Notes: generated by a model from the sequence alone, not told the origin. A stretch of 53,066 nucleotides of DNA from Branchiostoma floridae (GCF_000003815.2 NC_049993.1:14707327-14760392), one strand, 5' to 3'. Positions 24,003 through 35,385 are shown, numbered from the stretch's first letter. Program-made: numbers and translations.

Positions 24003-25472
24003 GTTAGTTTGGGTGTCATTTTCATCTTTTTATACAGTCTGAAATTTGTATATGTGTGGTACGGATTCACATATAAAACAGTCGGGTAAAAAAAATCATT
24101 GTTCATAGTTAAATTAACCTCTAAATTTGAGAACACCTGATTGTTTACATGTGTGTCGGGCTATTTTCAAACGATAAGGACATCTTATGAGCTCGGAACA
24201 GAAGTATAAGGCAAATGTAGAGCTAGGAAGCAAGAAGTGTTTGAAGTTTTCATCTACAAGTCCATTTGAATCGGAAATAGCCCTGTAGTTTCGCACGATT
24301 CACTGTCAGCAAAAACTAGTTTGACGAGTCATTGTTATCGACAGGTGGTTGGAGCAGCAGCGACATCTAACGGGCATTTTGCACATTGCACAGTCTCCGC
24401 TAAAAGTGCATACCAACTTCACAAATAAATAACGTGTGTTGTCACTGTATAAATCGCGCCTACGTTGATTATGATGTAGAAATGTGTTTGTATTTTCGGT
24501 GACTCAACCGTTAGCGTCTCTGTCTTACAATAGTCACGGTCATGGTATGCATTTTTAAATTTTTACTAAAAATTTTCTGAAAACGCGCGAATAAACATCA
24601 TTCATCTATCATTTAAAGGTCACGAGAGCCACCGAAGAAACCGCCCCTTACGTGTCCACCACCAGCACTCGGTGCGAGGAATGGTCGACCCTGAGACAAA
24701 TGCTGCCGTCCCGGGGCAGACCTCTCCGTAACGGGCCTCCTGATTGGGGCACGGCCATGGCCGATCCGCCAAACATGACGTCATCTCAACAGAGGAGATT
24801 CCCGATCATCAACAGCTCAATGACAAGGTCAGTTGTCTTATATGTATTTCCAAAACGAGATATCAAAACTGTTAGTTCCGCTGCTGTACGGGAGAAAGTC
24901 GCTAGGAGGTCCATTATCGCAACTTGACCTTCGTCATCTCGATTCCTACCAACCTCCCAAAATTGTCATAGTGATCTATCCACGTCTTAACTTATACAGT
25001 CAAGAAAAGTATGCACTGTTCTGTTTTGCTTTTCGATCCATGGGTCATGCCATAATGACCGGTGACTTCATGGTTTGGCCATCTTGTTTTTCTCTAGATG
25101 GTGACGATATACTTTCCAAGCAGAAATTAGGCTCCGGCTGTTTTTTTAAACGTTTTTTTAGTCGTTTTTAACGGGCTTTCTATTTTGTATTGTACCTTGT
25201 ATTGTCAAAACCTGGCTTGCGGACTTCAAGAAACAATACAAATAGAATATCCGTTAAAAACGACTAAAAAAAACGTAATAAACAGCCGGAGCCTAACCTC
25301 TGCTTGGATAGTAGTGACGATAATCATTTTGCAAAATTATTTTAAACATTTAAAACAATCTGTTGTACATTATAACTTTCACAAACAACTGACTATATTA
25401 TAATCATCTTCATTTTATTACAGATTTGCAGATGACATGTTCCTGACCAACCGACTTTTCAAGCTTCATTAA
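23763..25472 (+). CDS. Three-exon gene for an unrecognised 165-aa basic, proline-rich protein
   Basis: Exons 23,763-24,002, 24,619-24,827 and 25,424-25,472 (240, 209 and 49 nt) have GT-AG borders and compatible phases, and end at TAA 25,470-25,472. The start ATG (caacatggc) lies in a CpG-rich region. The protein begins MAAPSIYNGAFGAFKYNYSR. It has VWVTRAYDPNDLRSKSVPSM, PGAPPYWVQP, CEEWSTLRQMLPSRG, and ends FADDMFLTNRLFKLH. There is no signal peptide, membrane segment or known catalytic motif. Small, basic, Pro/Tyr/Trp-containing proteins of this kind are common among microtubule inner proteins of cilia and sperm tails, and an X-box-like site lies upstream; that role is inference only. A polyadenylation signal follows at 25,862. 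Confidence 0.75.
24619..24827 (+). CDS. Unrecognised basic protein gene, exon 2
   Basis: Begins VTRATEETAPYVSTTSTRCE after an acceptor ending tttaaag and ends MTSSQQRRFPIINSSMT plus two bases of an Arg codon before gtcagt. High GC and CpG content compared with the flanking introns. Confidence 0.75.
25110..25313. mobile_element. 204-bp hairpin MITE with a 9-bp target duplication, in intron 2
   Basis: Long imperfect terminal inverted repeats: tactttccaagcagaaatta then ggctccggctg on the left, and tactatccaagcagaggtta then ggctccggctg read inward from the right. The arms continue through ttttagtcgtttttaacgg. The perfect 9-bp direct repeat gtgacgata flanks it (25,101-25,109 and 25,314-25,322). 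A 9-bp duplication fits a Mutator-like transposase. No coding capacity. Confidence 0.8.
25424..25472 (+). CDS. Unrecognised basic protein gene, exon 3 (stop codon)
   Basis: Short terminal exon after a strong ttttattacag acceptor, coding FADDMFLTNRLFKLH and TAA. The upstream frame joins it exactly. Confidence 0.75.
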
Positions 25473-25861
25473 CCAGGATCCCTTGCGAGCAAAGACCGCA
25501 TGCGAATGAGATACCGTACCTGCCCGCTTGCTGCTATGTACATGTGTACTAATAGACACTGATTGCTGTTAATAGTGTAAATGTTTCAAATAAGCTAAAC
25601 TGACACTTAACAAAGACATATCTAGTGTGATTATATGGTGTACGTTTTGAGTTTGGTCATTCAAGTTATCGTACATAGAGATACATTATTTTGTAGCAAA
25701 TATAAATACGTGCTTTAAACATAAATTGAGATGTGTTTATATATTTTAAAGTTTGATTTGTACTTTGGTAATCAATTTGCATATTAGCCATACATGTACA
25801 TTATGAAAACAAAGACGATGTTTTGTTCTTGCTGTGTGAAGTCATACAAAGAATGCACTGA

Positions 25862-25867
25862 AATAAA
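25862..25867 (+). other. Polyadenylation signal AATAAA
   Basis: aaataaaataaacc, 390 bases past the stop codon of the three-exon gene. Confidence 0.55.
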
Positions 25868-27235
25868 ATAAACCAACGACTTAACGTTGGTGTACGTATC
25901 TTATCATTCTGCTGTGTATTGCTGAGAAATATTGTATTACAATGTCTGCAGGCGTGAGGCCGACTGTTCACGGGTTTAGCCTGACTAGAATCGCGCTCCT
26001 AGCGGCTAGTCCTACAGTTGCAGCCAACTATACTAGGATGTTGTCATTAACCCCAGACAGCTAGCGAGAGATTGTGCAAACATAGGCTAGTCATGGGTTA
26101 GATATCTGGCATTTCTAGCTAGGCCTTGTGCCCTTAGGAAAAGCACTTTAAAGGACCGTTCTCCATTTACCCAGACGTAAAAATGGGTTCCAAATTTCTA
26201 TTGATGAGACAAAGGGCAGAAATAAAAGAAGAAGGTTGGGAGTTCCAATACCATACCCTAGACACAGCGGATAACAACTGACTGATCTGTACGGCCTCAA
26301 AGAGCTATGGGACTACCTTTACCTTCTCCAGGCCACAGCAAGTACATTTTCCCCCATCATTTCAGACAAAAGACAAGAATTTTTGCCGCGCAAGCTTGCC
26401 TTTCCGGCTTCAGGGCTGCAGTTCGTCCTGCAGACAGGATGTGTCCAGATCGCTTGAGAGCGCCCTTGTGTCGTGGCCCTTTTTTTTAAAATACATGTAT
26501 TAGGCAATGTTTCTTCGGGATAGTTAGTGCAGGTAAGTGTTTGAATATGAATCCTTTGATTAAAAAAAAAGACAAACTAAATGCTATCCAAAATCAGGTT
26601 TTATTTCGACTATTATTAGCAGGCTCTCTTTGCCTTTTTTTTGGGGGGGGGGGGGTCATACTACACATTTGCTGGCCCTTTCTTTTTGTACTGGGTTGCT
26701 TGTGCCATTGGCTCAGATAAGCCTATACAGGGCCTACCCTTGTGCAGGGGGCCAAAGTACAAAACCAATATCTTAGCAAACACTTGTATGTCTGGACTAA
26801 CATTTGGGCAATAAGCTTTATATCTTGACTGGCAAGTCTATATCTTGACTAGCCCAGCAAACCCCATTTTAAAGACAAAACGAGGGATAAAATGGTCGTT
26901 TCTTCTTAGAAACATCAAAATAAGAACTGTGATAGCGGCTATGAGGCAGCTTCTGACAGACCGCGATCATTGAAGCTTCAACCGCCAAGCTTCATCTGGT
27001 AAGAAACTAACCCAGAACACTTATCGAGAAAAACAGAGGTATCCCGTTCTGATTGGCTTAGAAAATACGAGCAGTATTGAAGATGCATTCCGCAACTAGC
27101 TAACGACAAAAAGTCGTGCTTCTTCCTTATCCTGAGGTTCACTTTATCTTTCGTTCTGTGAGTGTAGACAGAATGTTGTACGCACTAAATGGGTAAGAAG
27201 GCAGAAAATGACATTTGACCCCTCACTACAAGTCA
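25868..27235. other. Intergenic stretch before the zinc-finger cluster
   Basis: No supported gene. A G13 tract follows T8 at 26,632-26,655. Short ORFs overlap on both strands at 26,307-26,507 without recognisable homology. Confidence 0.4.
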
Positions 27236-27340
27236 CTTTTCACCCCTTGCTGCTCCTGCCTGACGTGTACCGTGACTTGCTGGAGGATTGCTTGATTATT
27301 TTGCTGATAGTGTGAGGGTAAAAATCAACGCTCGAAGCAG
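27236..27340 (+). other. Shared 5' non-coding exon, copy 1 (for ZNF-A)
   Basis: The block ttttcaccccttgctgctcc ... ggtaaaaatcaacgctcgaagcag followed by a gtaaga donor recurs in front of ZNF-C (34,110-34,194) and ZNF-D (37,896-37,970). In each case a 1.1-1.5-kb intron follows and the coding exon starts MAEAG. Strong conservation of an otherwise non-coding block ending in a donor indicates a first exon; its 5' edge is approximate. Confidence 0.6.
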
Positions 27341-28076
27341 GTAAGAGTAACATATCATTTTTATGAATGCGTTTGAATGAACTATGTATGAGGTACAAGT
27401 CATTTTTTATGGTTAGGCCTTTAATAGGGTGGTAAAACCACAAGTCAAATCTCTGGATGCGGATGCGTTTCTAGAATTAAAAACGTTGATTGAAACAATT
27501 CTTGTCCTCGGAAATGTTTGCCCAGTCAGGAGAATTTTTGTGATAGGAGGGACAGGTTGGGTCTAAGTTATCCCGTTTCGGTTAAAATTTGTTCTGTTCA
27601 CCAGTTTAGTTGGCGTAAGGACAGATCTGAGTTATTGGGCTCAGCGGATGGATACAAGAGGAAAACTAGGTCACCTTTGTTTTATCAAGGCTATATATAA
27701 CCTGTTTGGTTGAGCTAGGTCAACTTTGTTTGACGTTAAGGCGAGCTTTGTTTACTTTCGACAGCTGTGCGGGTCGTTTGGGCAGATGACCCCCCCGTTT
27801 TTTTTCTTGCACTGTTATAAAGTAAGCCCATGTGAGATTGTGTGTCTTTCTAGTGGAGAAGAATTCGTGACATTGAAATAAGGTACTTTTACAAGGTCTT
27901 GTCCACGTTGTTTTAGTGCCTCTTATGCTAGTGTACTAGTAAGGATCATTTCTCCTTCCCTGTCTCTCGCCCCGCAGTTGGTCAAAGAAGGGAGACCCTG
28001 ACGAGAGTTGCTCTCAATGTGTGCATTTTGAAGGTAGATTTTTTTTGGTCTGTAGGAATTCCTATTTATATGACGG

Positions 28077-28282
28077 ACCACAAGGGTACTATCTACAAAA
28101 TATACCCCCCCCCCCCAAAAAAAGTCGACTCATTATACTACCATATAGCAATTCTTAGCCGGAGCCTAACCTCTCCTTGCAGAGTAAGACAATGCATAAG
28201 AATTGCTAATATAATGAGTCGACTTTGAGGGGGGGGGGGGGGGCGAGGGGGGGGATATTTTGTAGATAGTACCCTTGTGGTC
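28077..28282. mobile_element. ~206-bp hairpin element with C/G-tract arms, in the ZNF-A 5' intron
   Basis: Left arm accacaagggtactatctac then aaaatatacccccc, gtcgactcatta, agcaattctta. The right arm is the reverse complement, ending tagtacccttgtggt. The loop (28,158-28,186) is gccggagcctaacctct plus ccttgcagagta, which matches one terminal repeat of the 25,110 MITE family read in reverse. No obvious target duplication. Confidence 0.7.
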
Positions 28283-28472
28283 ATTCATAATATTTGTTGG
28301 ACCAATATATGTTTTGTAATTGCAAAATCACACTAAACAAAACAAAACAAAGAGAAAAAGCATATTGGGCTAGGCCATGTAAAGGTAAACATTATTTGTT
28401 TGCTTGCAATTATCTAGTTTTGCTTGGTCTATTTCTTCTTTTCTGATATGTTTCTATTCCGTTAGGTTCGAC

Positions 28473-29729
28473 ATGGCAGAGGCAGGTAATAGGTTTCCTA
28501 CTGCTGTTCTCCAAAACTTCGGTGATGAATCTCCTACTGAAGTTATGTGTGGCCGGGATGTAAGCGAAGCCAAAGACCAGCCAAAAGCGAGCAAAGCCAG
28601 TTTGGTCAGTCAACCAAAATTAAAGACTTGGGGGAAACCCTACATGTGTGGTGAATGTGGGTACAGCACAGGTCGGCAATCTAATTTATCCAGACACATG
28701 AGAACACACACAGGTGAAAAGCCCTACAAGTGTGACCAATGTGACTATTCTGCTGCACAGAAGTCAGCCTTGAACCAACATCTAGCCATGCACACTGGTG
28801 AAAAGCCTTACATGTGTGGGGAATGTGGGTACAGGGCAACTCGAAAGTGTGACTTATCCAAACATATGAGAACTCATACTGGTGAAAAACCCTACAAGTG
28901 TGACAAGTGTGATTATTCTGCTGCACAGAAATCCACATTGGACAGCCACCACCTTGCAACACACTCTGTTACGAAACCCTATATCTGTGGAGAGTGTGGA
29001 TACAGGACAGCTGATAGGCGTCACCTAACCAGACATGTAAAAATCCATACTGGTGAAAAACCATACAAGTGTGACCAGTGTGATTATTCTGCAGTACTGA
29101 AACATCATTTGGACATCCATCTTGCAAAACACATCGGCGACAAGCCCTTTATGTGTGGGGAATGTGGGTACAGGACAAATCAAAAGTGTCACTTATCCAA
29201 CCACATGAGAACCCACACTGGTGAAAAACCCTACAAGTGTGACCAGTGTGACTATTCTGCAGCACAGAAATGCTCCTTGGACGTACATCTAGCAAAACAC
29301 AGCGGTGAGAAACCGTACATGTGCGGGGAGTGTGGGTACAGGACAGCTGACAAGCGTCACCTAAACAGACATATGAGAATTCATACCGGTGAAAAACCCT
29401 ACAAATGTGACCAGTGTGATTATTCTGCTGCACGGAAACATCTTTTGGACATTCATTCCGCAAAGCACACCGGCGACAAACCCTACATGTGTGGGGAATG
29501 TGGGTACAGAACAACTCAAAAGTGTGATTTATCCAAACATATGAGAACCCATACTGTTGATAAACCCTACAAGTGTGCCCACTGTGACTATTCTGCAGCA
29601 CAGAAATCCACATTGGACAATCATCTAGCAAAACACAGCGGTGTGAAACCATTTATGTGCGGGAAGTGTGGGTACAGGACAGCGCAAAGGTCTAACTTAT
29701 CCCGACATATGAGAATTCATAACAGTTAG
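28473..29729 (+). CDS. ZNF-A: 13-finger C2H2 zinc-finger protein (418 aa)
   Basis: An intact exon. I start at ATG 28,473 because all paralogues begin MAEAG just after an acceptor (here ttccgttag); the open frame runs 23 codons further upstream but that part is not conserved. Residues 1-56 are a polar leader (MAEAGNRFPTAV...GDESPTEV) without a KRAB, SCAN or BTB domain. Residues 57-418 hold 13 fingers joined by TGEKP-type linkers. They alternate strictly between a CGECGYRT...LSxHMRTH type and a CDQCDYSA...LDxHLAKH type, a 56-residue higher-order repeat. Finger 4 has an extra His (SHHLATH), changing the spacing. The product is most likely a nuclear sequence-specific DNA-binding protein. Variation is concentrated at the base-contacting helix positions -1, 2, 3 and 6. 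The target is unknown. Confidence 0.92.
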   Translation: MAEAGNRFPTAVLQNFGDESPTEVMCGRDVSEAKDQPKASKASLVSQPKLKTWGKPYMCGECGYSTGRQSNLSRHMRTHTGEKPYKCDQCDYSAAQKSALNQHLAMHTGEKPYMCGECGYRATRKCDLSKHMRTHTGEKPYKCDKCDYSAAQKSTLDSHHLATHSVTKPYICGECGYRTADRRHLTRHVKIHTGEKPYKCDQCDYSAVLKHHLDIHLAKHIGDKPFMCGECGYRTNQKCHLSNHMRTHTGEKPYKCDQCDYSAAQKCSLDVHLAKHSGEKPYMCGECGYRTADKRHLNRHMRIHTGEKPYKCDQCDYSAARKHLLDIHSAKHTGDKPYMCGECGYRTTQKCDLSKHMRTHTVDKPYKCAHCDYSAAQKSTLDNHLAKHSGVKPFMCGKCGYRTAQRSNLSRHMRIHNS

Positions 29730-30377
29730 AAAAACCATACTGTAACACCTGTGTTTTGCCGCTCCAAACAAAGTCTATTTCTGCTGGCTTGAGGTTTAAC
29801 ATAAATATTATCATTGTGAGTACATGTTTTTAGCAGCTGTGAAAAAAATAGTTTTTCATGTACAGTAGCTAAACACACCACTTGAAAACAATAGCTCGAA
29901 ATGTCTTATCATGATAGGTGCACCTCACCTGATAATTTAGGGTAAGCAAGCAATACAAAAAAGGTTTTATCGATTTTTTCTGATACTTAAGTTTTAAGAA
30001 GAATCTTTATGCTGCTGTACAATAGTACCTTACCCTTTAGACTAAAATAATATCTAGGTGCACGCGTAGTCAAAATGTAGGTGCACAGCTCCAAGTTCTG
30101 CAAAAGGCTTAGATCAAAAGTGGAATGAGTCTGACAATGAAAATTATTGCCATGGCGACAGTATATTTGTATTAATGGTTGTATTAATCTGTCTTCTATC
30201 CTTTAGCCCTGCTGTAAGATTGTTTTACACGATGAATGTTTGTAGGGCATTGCTGGTAACAAAAAAGGGCTATCTCTTCTGACGAGTGACAAGCGTTTAC
30301 AAATCAAATCTTAGTAGATTTCCATGTTAGCGTAGTTAAGTTATCGCTTAATAACATTGTTTTATTGCCAGATATGA
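29730..30377. other. ZNF-A 3' flank
   Basis: Non-coding, AT-rich. No clear polyadenylation signal close to the stop and no gene seen. Confidence 0.4.
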
Positions 30378-31300
30378 TGTATTCACATATTAAAGGCTGA
30401 CAAGTGTGGTGTCATTTACCACATTCATTGCCAAGGCCAAAACATCCGTGGCCCTTGTCAGGAATCCTACGTAGGTGAAACTAGCCGCGCTCTCAGAACC
30501 AGGTTTCTAGAGCATAGACGGCCCAGCTCAGTCAAAAGGCTAAATATTTGCACCTTAAAATCAAGAAGAGAATTGCTATGTCTTAAGTTTGCGAAATCCA
30601 TGTTTAATTCTCCCACTTTTCGAAGCTGGTTTCCTGCTACACGTAACGAAGTTCACAACAGAGATTTAAAACGAGGGCTCGAGCTCAGCATACCTTTTGC
30701 CAGATATGATAGGTACAAAAACAGTGCTATTCCATACTTGTCCGCACTCTTAAATACTGATTTATAGCCTGTTTTTAATGTCTTATTACCACTACATGGA
30801 AATGTTGATTGCTGGTAATGTTTGCCTTGGCGTGGACCGGCTATTGTTAATATGTTATGTTGTATATATCAGGATTTTTTTAAAGACTGAGACTAACTTA
30901 ATTCAGCCATGTTTACAGCAATGTATAACAGGCTGCAACGTTGTTTCAGTATGTCCTTGTATGTATATGTATATATGTATGTATGTATGAATAAACCATT
31001 GATATAAAACATCGGAGGTGTCGCAACACATCCATATAGAATCTCCGGTACACTCTGTGGATTTCGACAAGGTGAAGATACTTCATTTCGCACAGGATTA
31101 CTTTCTCAGGGGAGTGAAAGAGGCTATTTACATCAGAGCCCATCAACCTTCCCTTAACCGAGACGGGGGCCGATGCCGAGTGTCAAAAACCTTTGACCCT
31201 TTACTGACGTCACACTTCCGTTCCGGAAGTGCGACTTAGGTTTTTGGGTCATTACAACTTAAGAAGGATCAGAGGACTGATCGAAAGCTTGTTGGTAAGC
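30378..31300 (+). mobile_element. Penelope-like retroelement 3' end (GIY-YIG endonuclease), split by a LINE
   Basis: The frame 30,381-30,533 reads KADKCGVIYHIHC and then SYVGETSRALRTRFLEHRRP, the N-half of the GIY-YIG endonuclease of Penelope-like elements (GVIY, YVGET, Arg and EH positions). After a 478-bp insertion the same frame resumes exactly at 31,012: SEVSQHIHIE, DFDKVKILH, DYFLRGVKEAIYIRAHQPSL, NRDGGR. It includes the expected Glu and Asn of the fold. The 3' tail gaggactgatcgaaagcttg is also typical. The reverse transcriptase and everything upstream are missing, so this is a 5'-truncated dead copy. Confidence 0.85.
30534..31011 (+). mobile_element. 5'-truncated LINE 3' end nested in the Penelope-like element
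   Basis: Encodes the C-terminal tail of a CR1/jockey-type ORF2: RRELLCLKFAKS, TFRSWFPATR, RYDRYKNSAIPYLSALLN and a stop at 30,765-30,767. A short 3' UTR ends in a (tgtatg)n-like tract and aataaacc. It sits precisely between two codons of the Penelope frame. No target duplication is visible. Confidence 0.75.
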
Positions 31301-31477
31301 GCTTAATTTTGTGTACGGATATAAAGTCTGAAAAATTGTATTATGTTAAAAAGTAGATAAAGATAATTTCCTCAAACTTTAGGTAGGCTATCCGAGCAGT
31401 GACTTTGTACCGACATTAGAAAATTTTGAGCGTCAATCTGAGTAACAGGTACAAGTGAACAGTCAATGTAACGTAAA

Positions 31478-31860
31478 ATGAAAAGCTTGATGCTTATTTA
31501 CTAAGCTATACAGTATATACTATATATTAGTATATGTAATTGTAAATTGATGAATAATCTAAATCTCTGTTGAAAATATAGAAATCAACGATGCTTGTGT
31601 ATTTCAGATTAATATGAAATGTACTTTCTACGACTATTACATAATGTAGTAGTAGATGTTTGTAATAACAGGTATATGTAATAAGTGCTATGGAGTTAAG
31701 TTATATAGATATATGCTCATTTATAGCAAGAGGAAAGTAAGGTTATTAAAATTATGGCTCACATTATGTTTTTTATATGTGGAAGCGTTGCGATTTATTG
31801 TGTCGACCATAAGAGGCGAAATCTTGTATTATCACGTGATTTGACAATAACTTGTAGTTA
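31478..31860 (+). repeat. ZNF-cluster upstream block, copy 1
   Basis: Shares gcttatttact, acagtatatac, gatgcttgtgt, atgaaatgta, gtttgtaataacag and ggttattaaaa words in order with 33,570-34,015, 37,105-37,554 and 42,820-42,936. Each copy lies just upstream of a zinc-finger unit, so the tandem duplications included this flank. Confidence 0.65.
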
Positions 31861-32154
31861 GTTGTAGTTAAATGAAACATTTGCAAACCTAAGAAATGCG
31901 GTTTCGTGCAGAAAAATACAAAAAAAAATCTGTCTGTATCACTTGACATGAGCTTCCCTCCCCTAAGAATGATTAAAGTAGACCTGCCCAACCTCTTCGT
32001 CTGTAGACGTGGGCTGAGGTTTTGGAGTGGGTGGAATATACATATTCGTATGTATGGTTAAACTTTATTTCGATCCCACATTGACTACATGCTGGAGAGC
32101 TAAATCACGTGGATGGCCAGTTGAGACGGTAAGGATATCCAGTTTTCTTGTTTT

Positions 32155-32258
32155 TCACTCACTCACTCACTCTCACTCACACACACTCACTCACTCACTC
32201 ACTCACTCACTCACTCACTCACTTACTCACTCACTCACTCACTCACTCACTCACTCAG
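32155..32258. repeat. (CTCA)n microsatellite
   Basis: About 100 bp of tcac/tcact units with a few interruptions. Confidence 0.95.
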
Positions 32259-32329
32259 GTACGCATGCTCCGGGAAGGAGCGTAGCACCTGCACAGATGG
32301 TTCTCCATGTAGGTCTTTGGTATCCAAAC

Positions 32330-32440
32330 ACTACAGGTAAAGAAAAAGTAATCTATGGGCGATTTCTGGATACAAAAAAGGCATATGACACAGTATGGAT
32401 ACAAGGAATGCTGTACAAAGTGTACCGAGGATGAGTGCAT
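32330..32440 (+). mobile_element. Reverse-transcriptase relic (LINE motif A)
   Basis: GRFLDTKKAYDTVWIQGMLY followed by KVYRG and a stop: the FxDxxKAYDxV motif of LINE reverse transcriptases with its Asp kept. The frame breaks on both sides, so only a fragment remains. Confidence 0.7.
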
Positions 32441-32827
32441 AAAAGCTCTCACAGGATGGATGAAATTACGTACAAGAAAGAAAGACCAAAAATCTAGAAA
32501 GTTTGACAGGTAGTGGCAACTCCTCTAAAGTGCAGACAGAACGTGCTGTACAGGGTTATTTTTCTTTACTTTTCAATAACAGATGATATTCTTACTGGGT
32601 GTAAGATTTTCTAATGTCAAGTCACAGTGGATAAAAGCACCTTGCACTGGTGCAAGTTTGGTCTGAGAGTGCTTGAACCACACCAAATTTACATGCACAA
32701 ACTTTTATATGCATTTGGTATTTGAGCTCTGAGCACCTAAACGTAAATGGCTTGTTATTCTAGACCATGTGAAGCTAAACGTTATTTGTTTGCTTTAAAA
32801 CGTAAAAACGTATCTATCTTCTTTTAA

Positions 32828-33569
<742 letters not shown>

Positions 33570-33575
<6 letters not shown>

Positions 33576-34015
33576 ATGCTTAATCAAACGCTTATTTACT
33601 AGTGCTAACCTGTACAGTATACACCATATATCAGTATATATAGTAGTTTAGTTATGGTTATGCTAAACCTATGTTGAACATTATTGAAAAATAAAATGAT
33701 GCTTGTGTAACATGAAACATAGTTTTCTGCCGGATGTGGTATATAATGTAGTTGCGTGACTTGCATGTTTGTAATAACAGATAGCATGGTCTATGGAGCT
33801 AAGCTAATTGCTCATTTCAGGCGACATAGACGTGAGGTTATTAAAACTACAGGTTACATCTTGTATTGCTTTATGTGTGGAACATTCTATTTATTGTTCA
33901 AATATTTTATCATCAATTCTATTTTTATGATCAGACGATAGGCTAAAATCTCCAGTAGCTAGGATTATATATCCTCTGTACTTCTTTGAGAAAGAAAGAA
34001 ACTGAACAATATGAG
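33570..34015 (+). repeat. ZNF-cluster upstream block, copy 2
   Basis: Aligns by eye with 37,105-37,554. Both end in ctaggattatata and a-rich gaacaat words, then lead into the shared 5' exon of the next gene. Confidence 0.65.
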
Positions 34016-34109
34016 AAGGTGAGTGGCCTCTTGTCATGTAGGCAGCGGTTTCAGCACAATAAATAGATAACGAGGCACACAGCATGACCTTTAACCCTCA
34101 GGTCACCTT

Positions 34110-34194
34110 TCACCTCTTTGCTGCTCCAGACGAACGCTTGCAGTTGCAGGATCAAGAGTATTGTGTGGAGGTAAAAAATCAACACTAGAAGCAG
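34110..34194 (+). other. Shared 5' non-coding exon, copy 2 (for ZNF-C)
   Basis: tcacctctttgctgctccag ... aaaaatcaacactagaagcag, then a gtaaga donor. Matches the copies before ZNF-A and ZNF-D. Confidence 0.6.
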
Positions 34195-35385
34195 GTAAGA
34201 ACAACAAATAGACAAAAATAACTTTCTTATCATTAACCAAAAGAGGTATAGGCTATCTGTGTGGACCGCGTTAGGCCTGGAGTAAATATAAGACTTTTCG
34301 GGGTGACGAAAAATACGGAGGTGGGGAGGGGGGTGTTGGATGAAACCACACGTCAAGGTAGCAGAACACAGTTTTCGGCCTATGGGGATTTCTATAGTTA
34401 AGGGCCTCAAGGTGACTAGCTTCGACGCATTGAAAAATATAGTAGGGTGCACTTTTGGAATACCAAAATCGGCTGCCCAAAATCGGATATGTTTGAGTTG
34501 AAGGTACAAGCCACAATATATTAAAAAACAAAAAAATACTGTCGGCGTATCGTCTTCTCACGCCCTCTTTGAAATGCCCCTCTGCGGAGGTCACAGAACT
34601 GCAGCCGGCTCACGCTAGAAAGGCAGTTGCGTAATGGGGCGCATTTATACACAAAATAGAAAACTTTCACAATCCAAACCATGCAGTCTCAGAGTCGACA
34701 CCTTCCGTGACCACGTAGCACAGGTTATATCTGGCTGCCCCTCAAATAAGGCTTCTTACCTCTCCTTCAACAAGTTTATCCGTACTATTTTATGTACCCG
34801 CGTCATACACCCCGGGGTTCGCCCACTAATACTGTGTTCTGCTACCTCAAGCCTTGAGGGGAGACGATACCATTAGAATTTCCACCAGTATCAAATACAT
34901 GCGTTCTAATGGAAGAGTTGACGAAACAAATATGCAATTATCTCAAGAAAAAAAGTTCAAGACATACAAACTTACCCTCAAATGATAGTACTTTGTCCAG
35001 TCTCATGAAATTCATTTGCAAGAATTTCTATACGGCTAGTCTTTTGACACCCCCCCTAATTAGAGCCCTTGGATTGGCCCGTTTGGCTCAAAACAGCTAT
35101 CTGACGACGATACCACTATTTCAGGGGGGTGCGGAAACCCCCTCGATGGAGAAAGGTCATTTTTTATTAAGAAATGAGTGGACATCTTTTAATGTTACAA
35201 AGGAGTGAAGATTTATAGTTGTTTTCATCGACTTTTCAGCGTCTTTAGTTTAAATTGTATCATAATTGTAATCGTATAATAATTGTAATTGTATCATTAT
35301 TGTAAATTGTAACGTTCGGTTGTTTTATCATATTTTCCATCGACGAATGTTTTATCAATTTAAATTTGTGTCCATCAATTCAGGC
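34195..35385 (+). other. ZNF-C 5' intron
   Basis: Starts gtaaga and ends in caattcag. It keeps the uninterrupted version (gacttttcggggtgacgaaaaatacgg, about 34,292-34,318) of the site that carries the fold-back element in ZNF-D. Its last 250 bases (35,100-35,337) recur inside ZNF-D. Short ORFs at 34,634 and 34,909 have no recognised homology. Confidence 0.5.
35100..35337 (+). repeat. ZNF-C intron segment duplicated at 40,441-40,712
   Basis: Begins tctgacgacgataccact and ends tatcatattttc. Nearly identical to the later copy, which is 34 bases longer because a 17-bp unit (taattgtataataactg) is present three times there and once here. Confidence 0.85.

Noticed and set aside
28681-29652. Long minus-strand ORFs rich in His, Cys and Arg opposite ZNF-A (also opposite ZNF-D and ZNF-E)
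   Set aside because: They are reverse-frame shadows of the repetitive zinc-finger code and repeat with the same period; no independent motif or start context.
32027-32300. ORF with a Ser-Leu-Thr-His repeat
   Set aside because: This is translation of the (CTCA)n microsatellite, not a repeat protein; only the reverse-transcriptase fragment at its end is meaningful.
34634-35208. 80- and 99-codon ORFs in the ZNF-C 5' intron
   Set aside because: They lie in an intron, partly within the segment duplicated in ZNF-D, and show no homology that I recognise.
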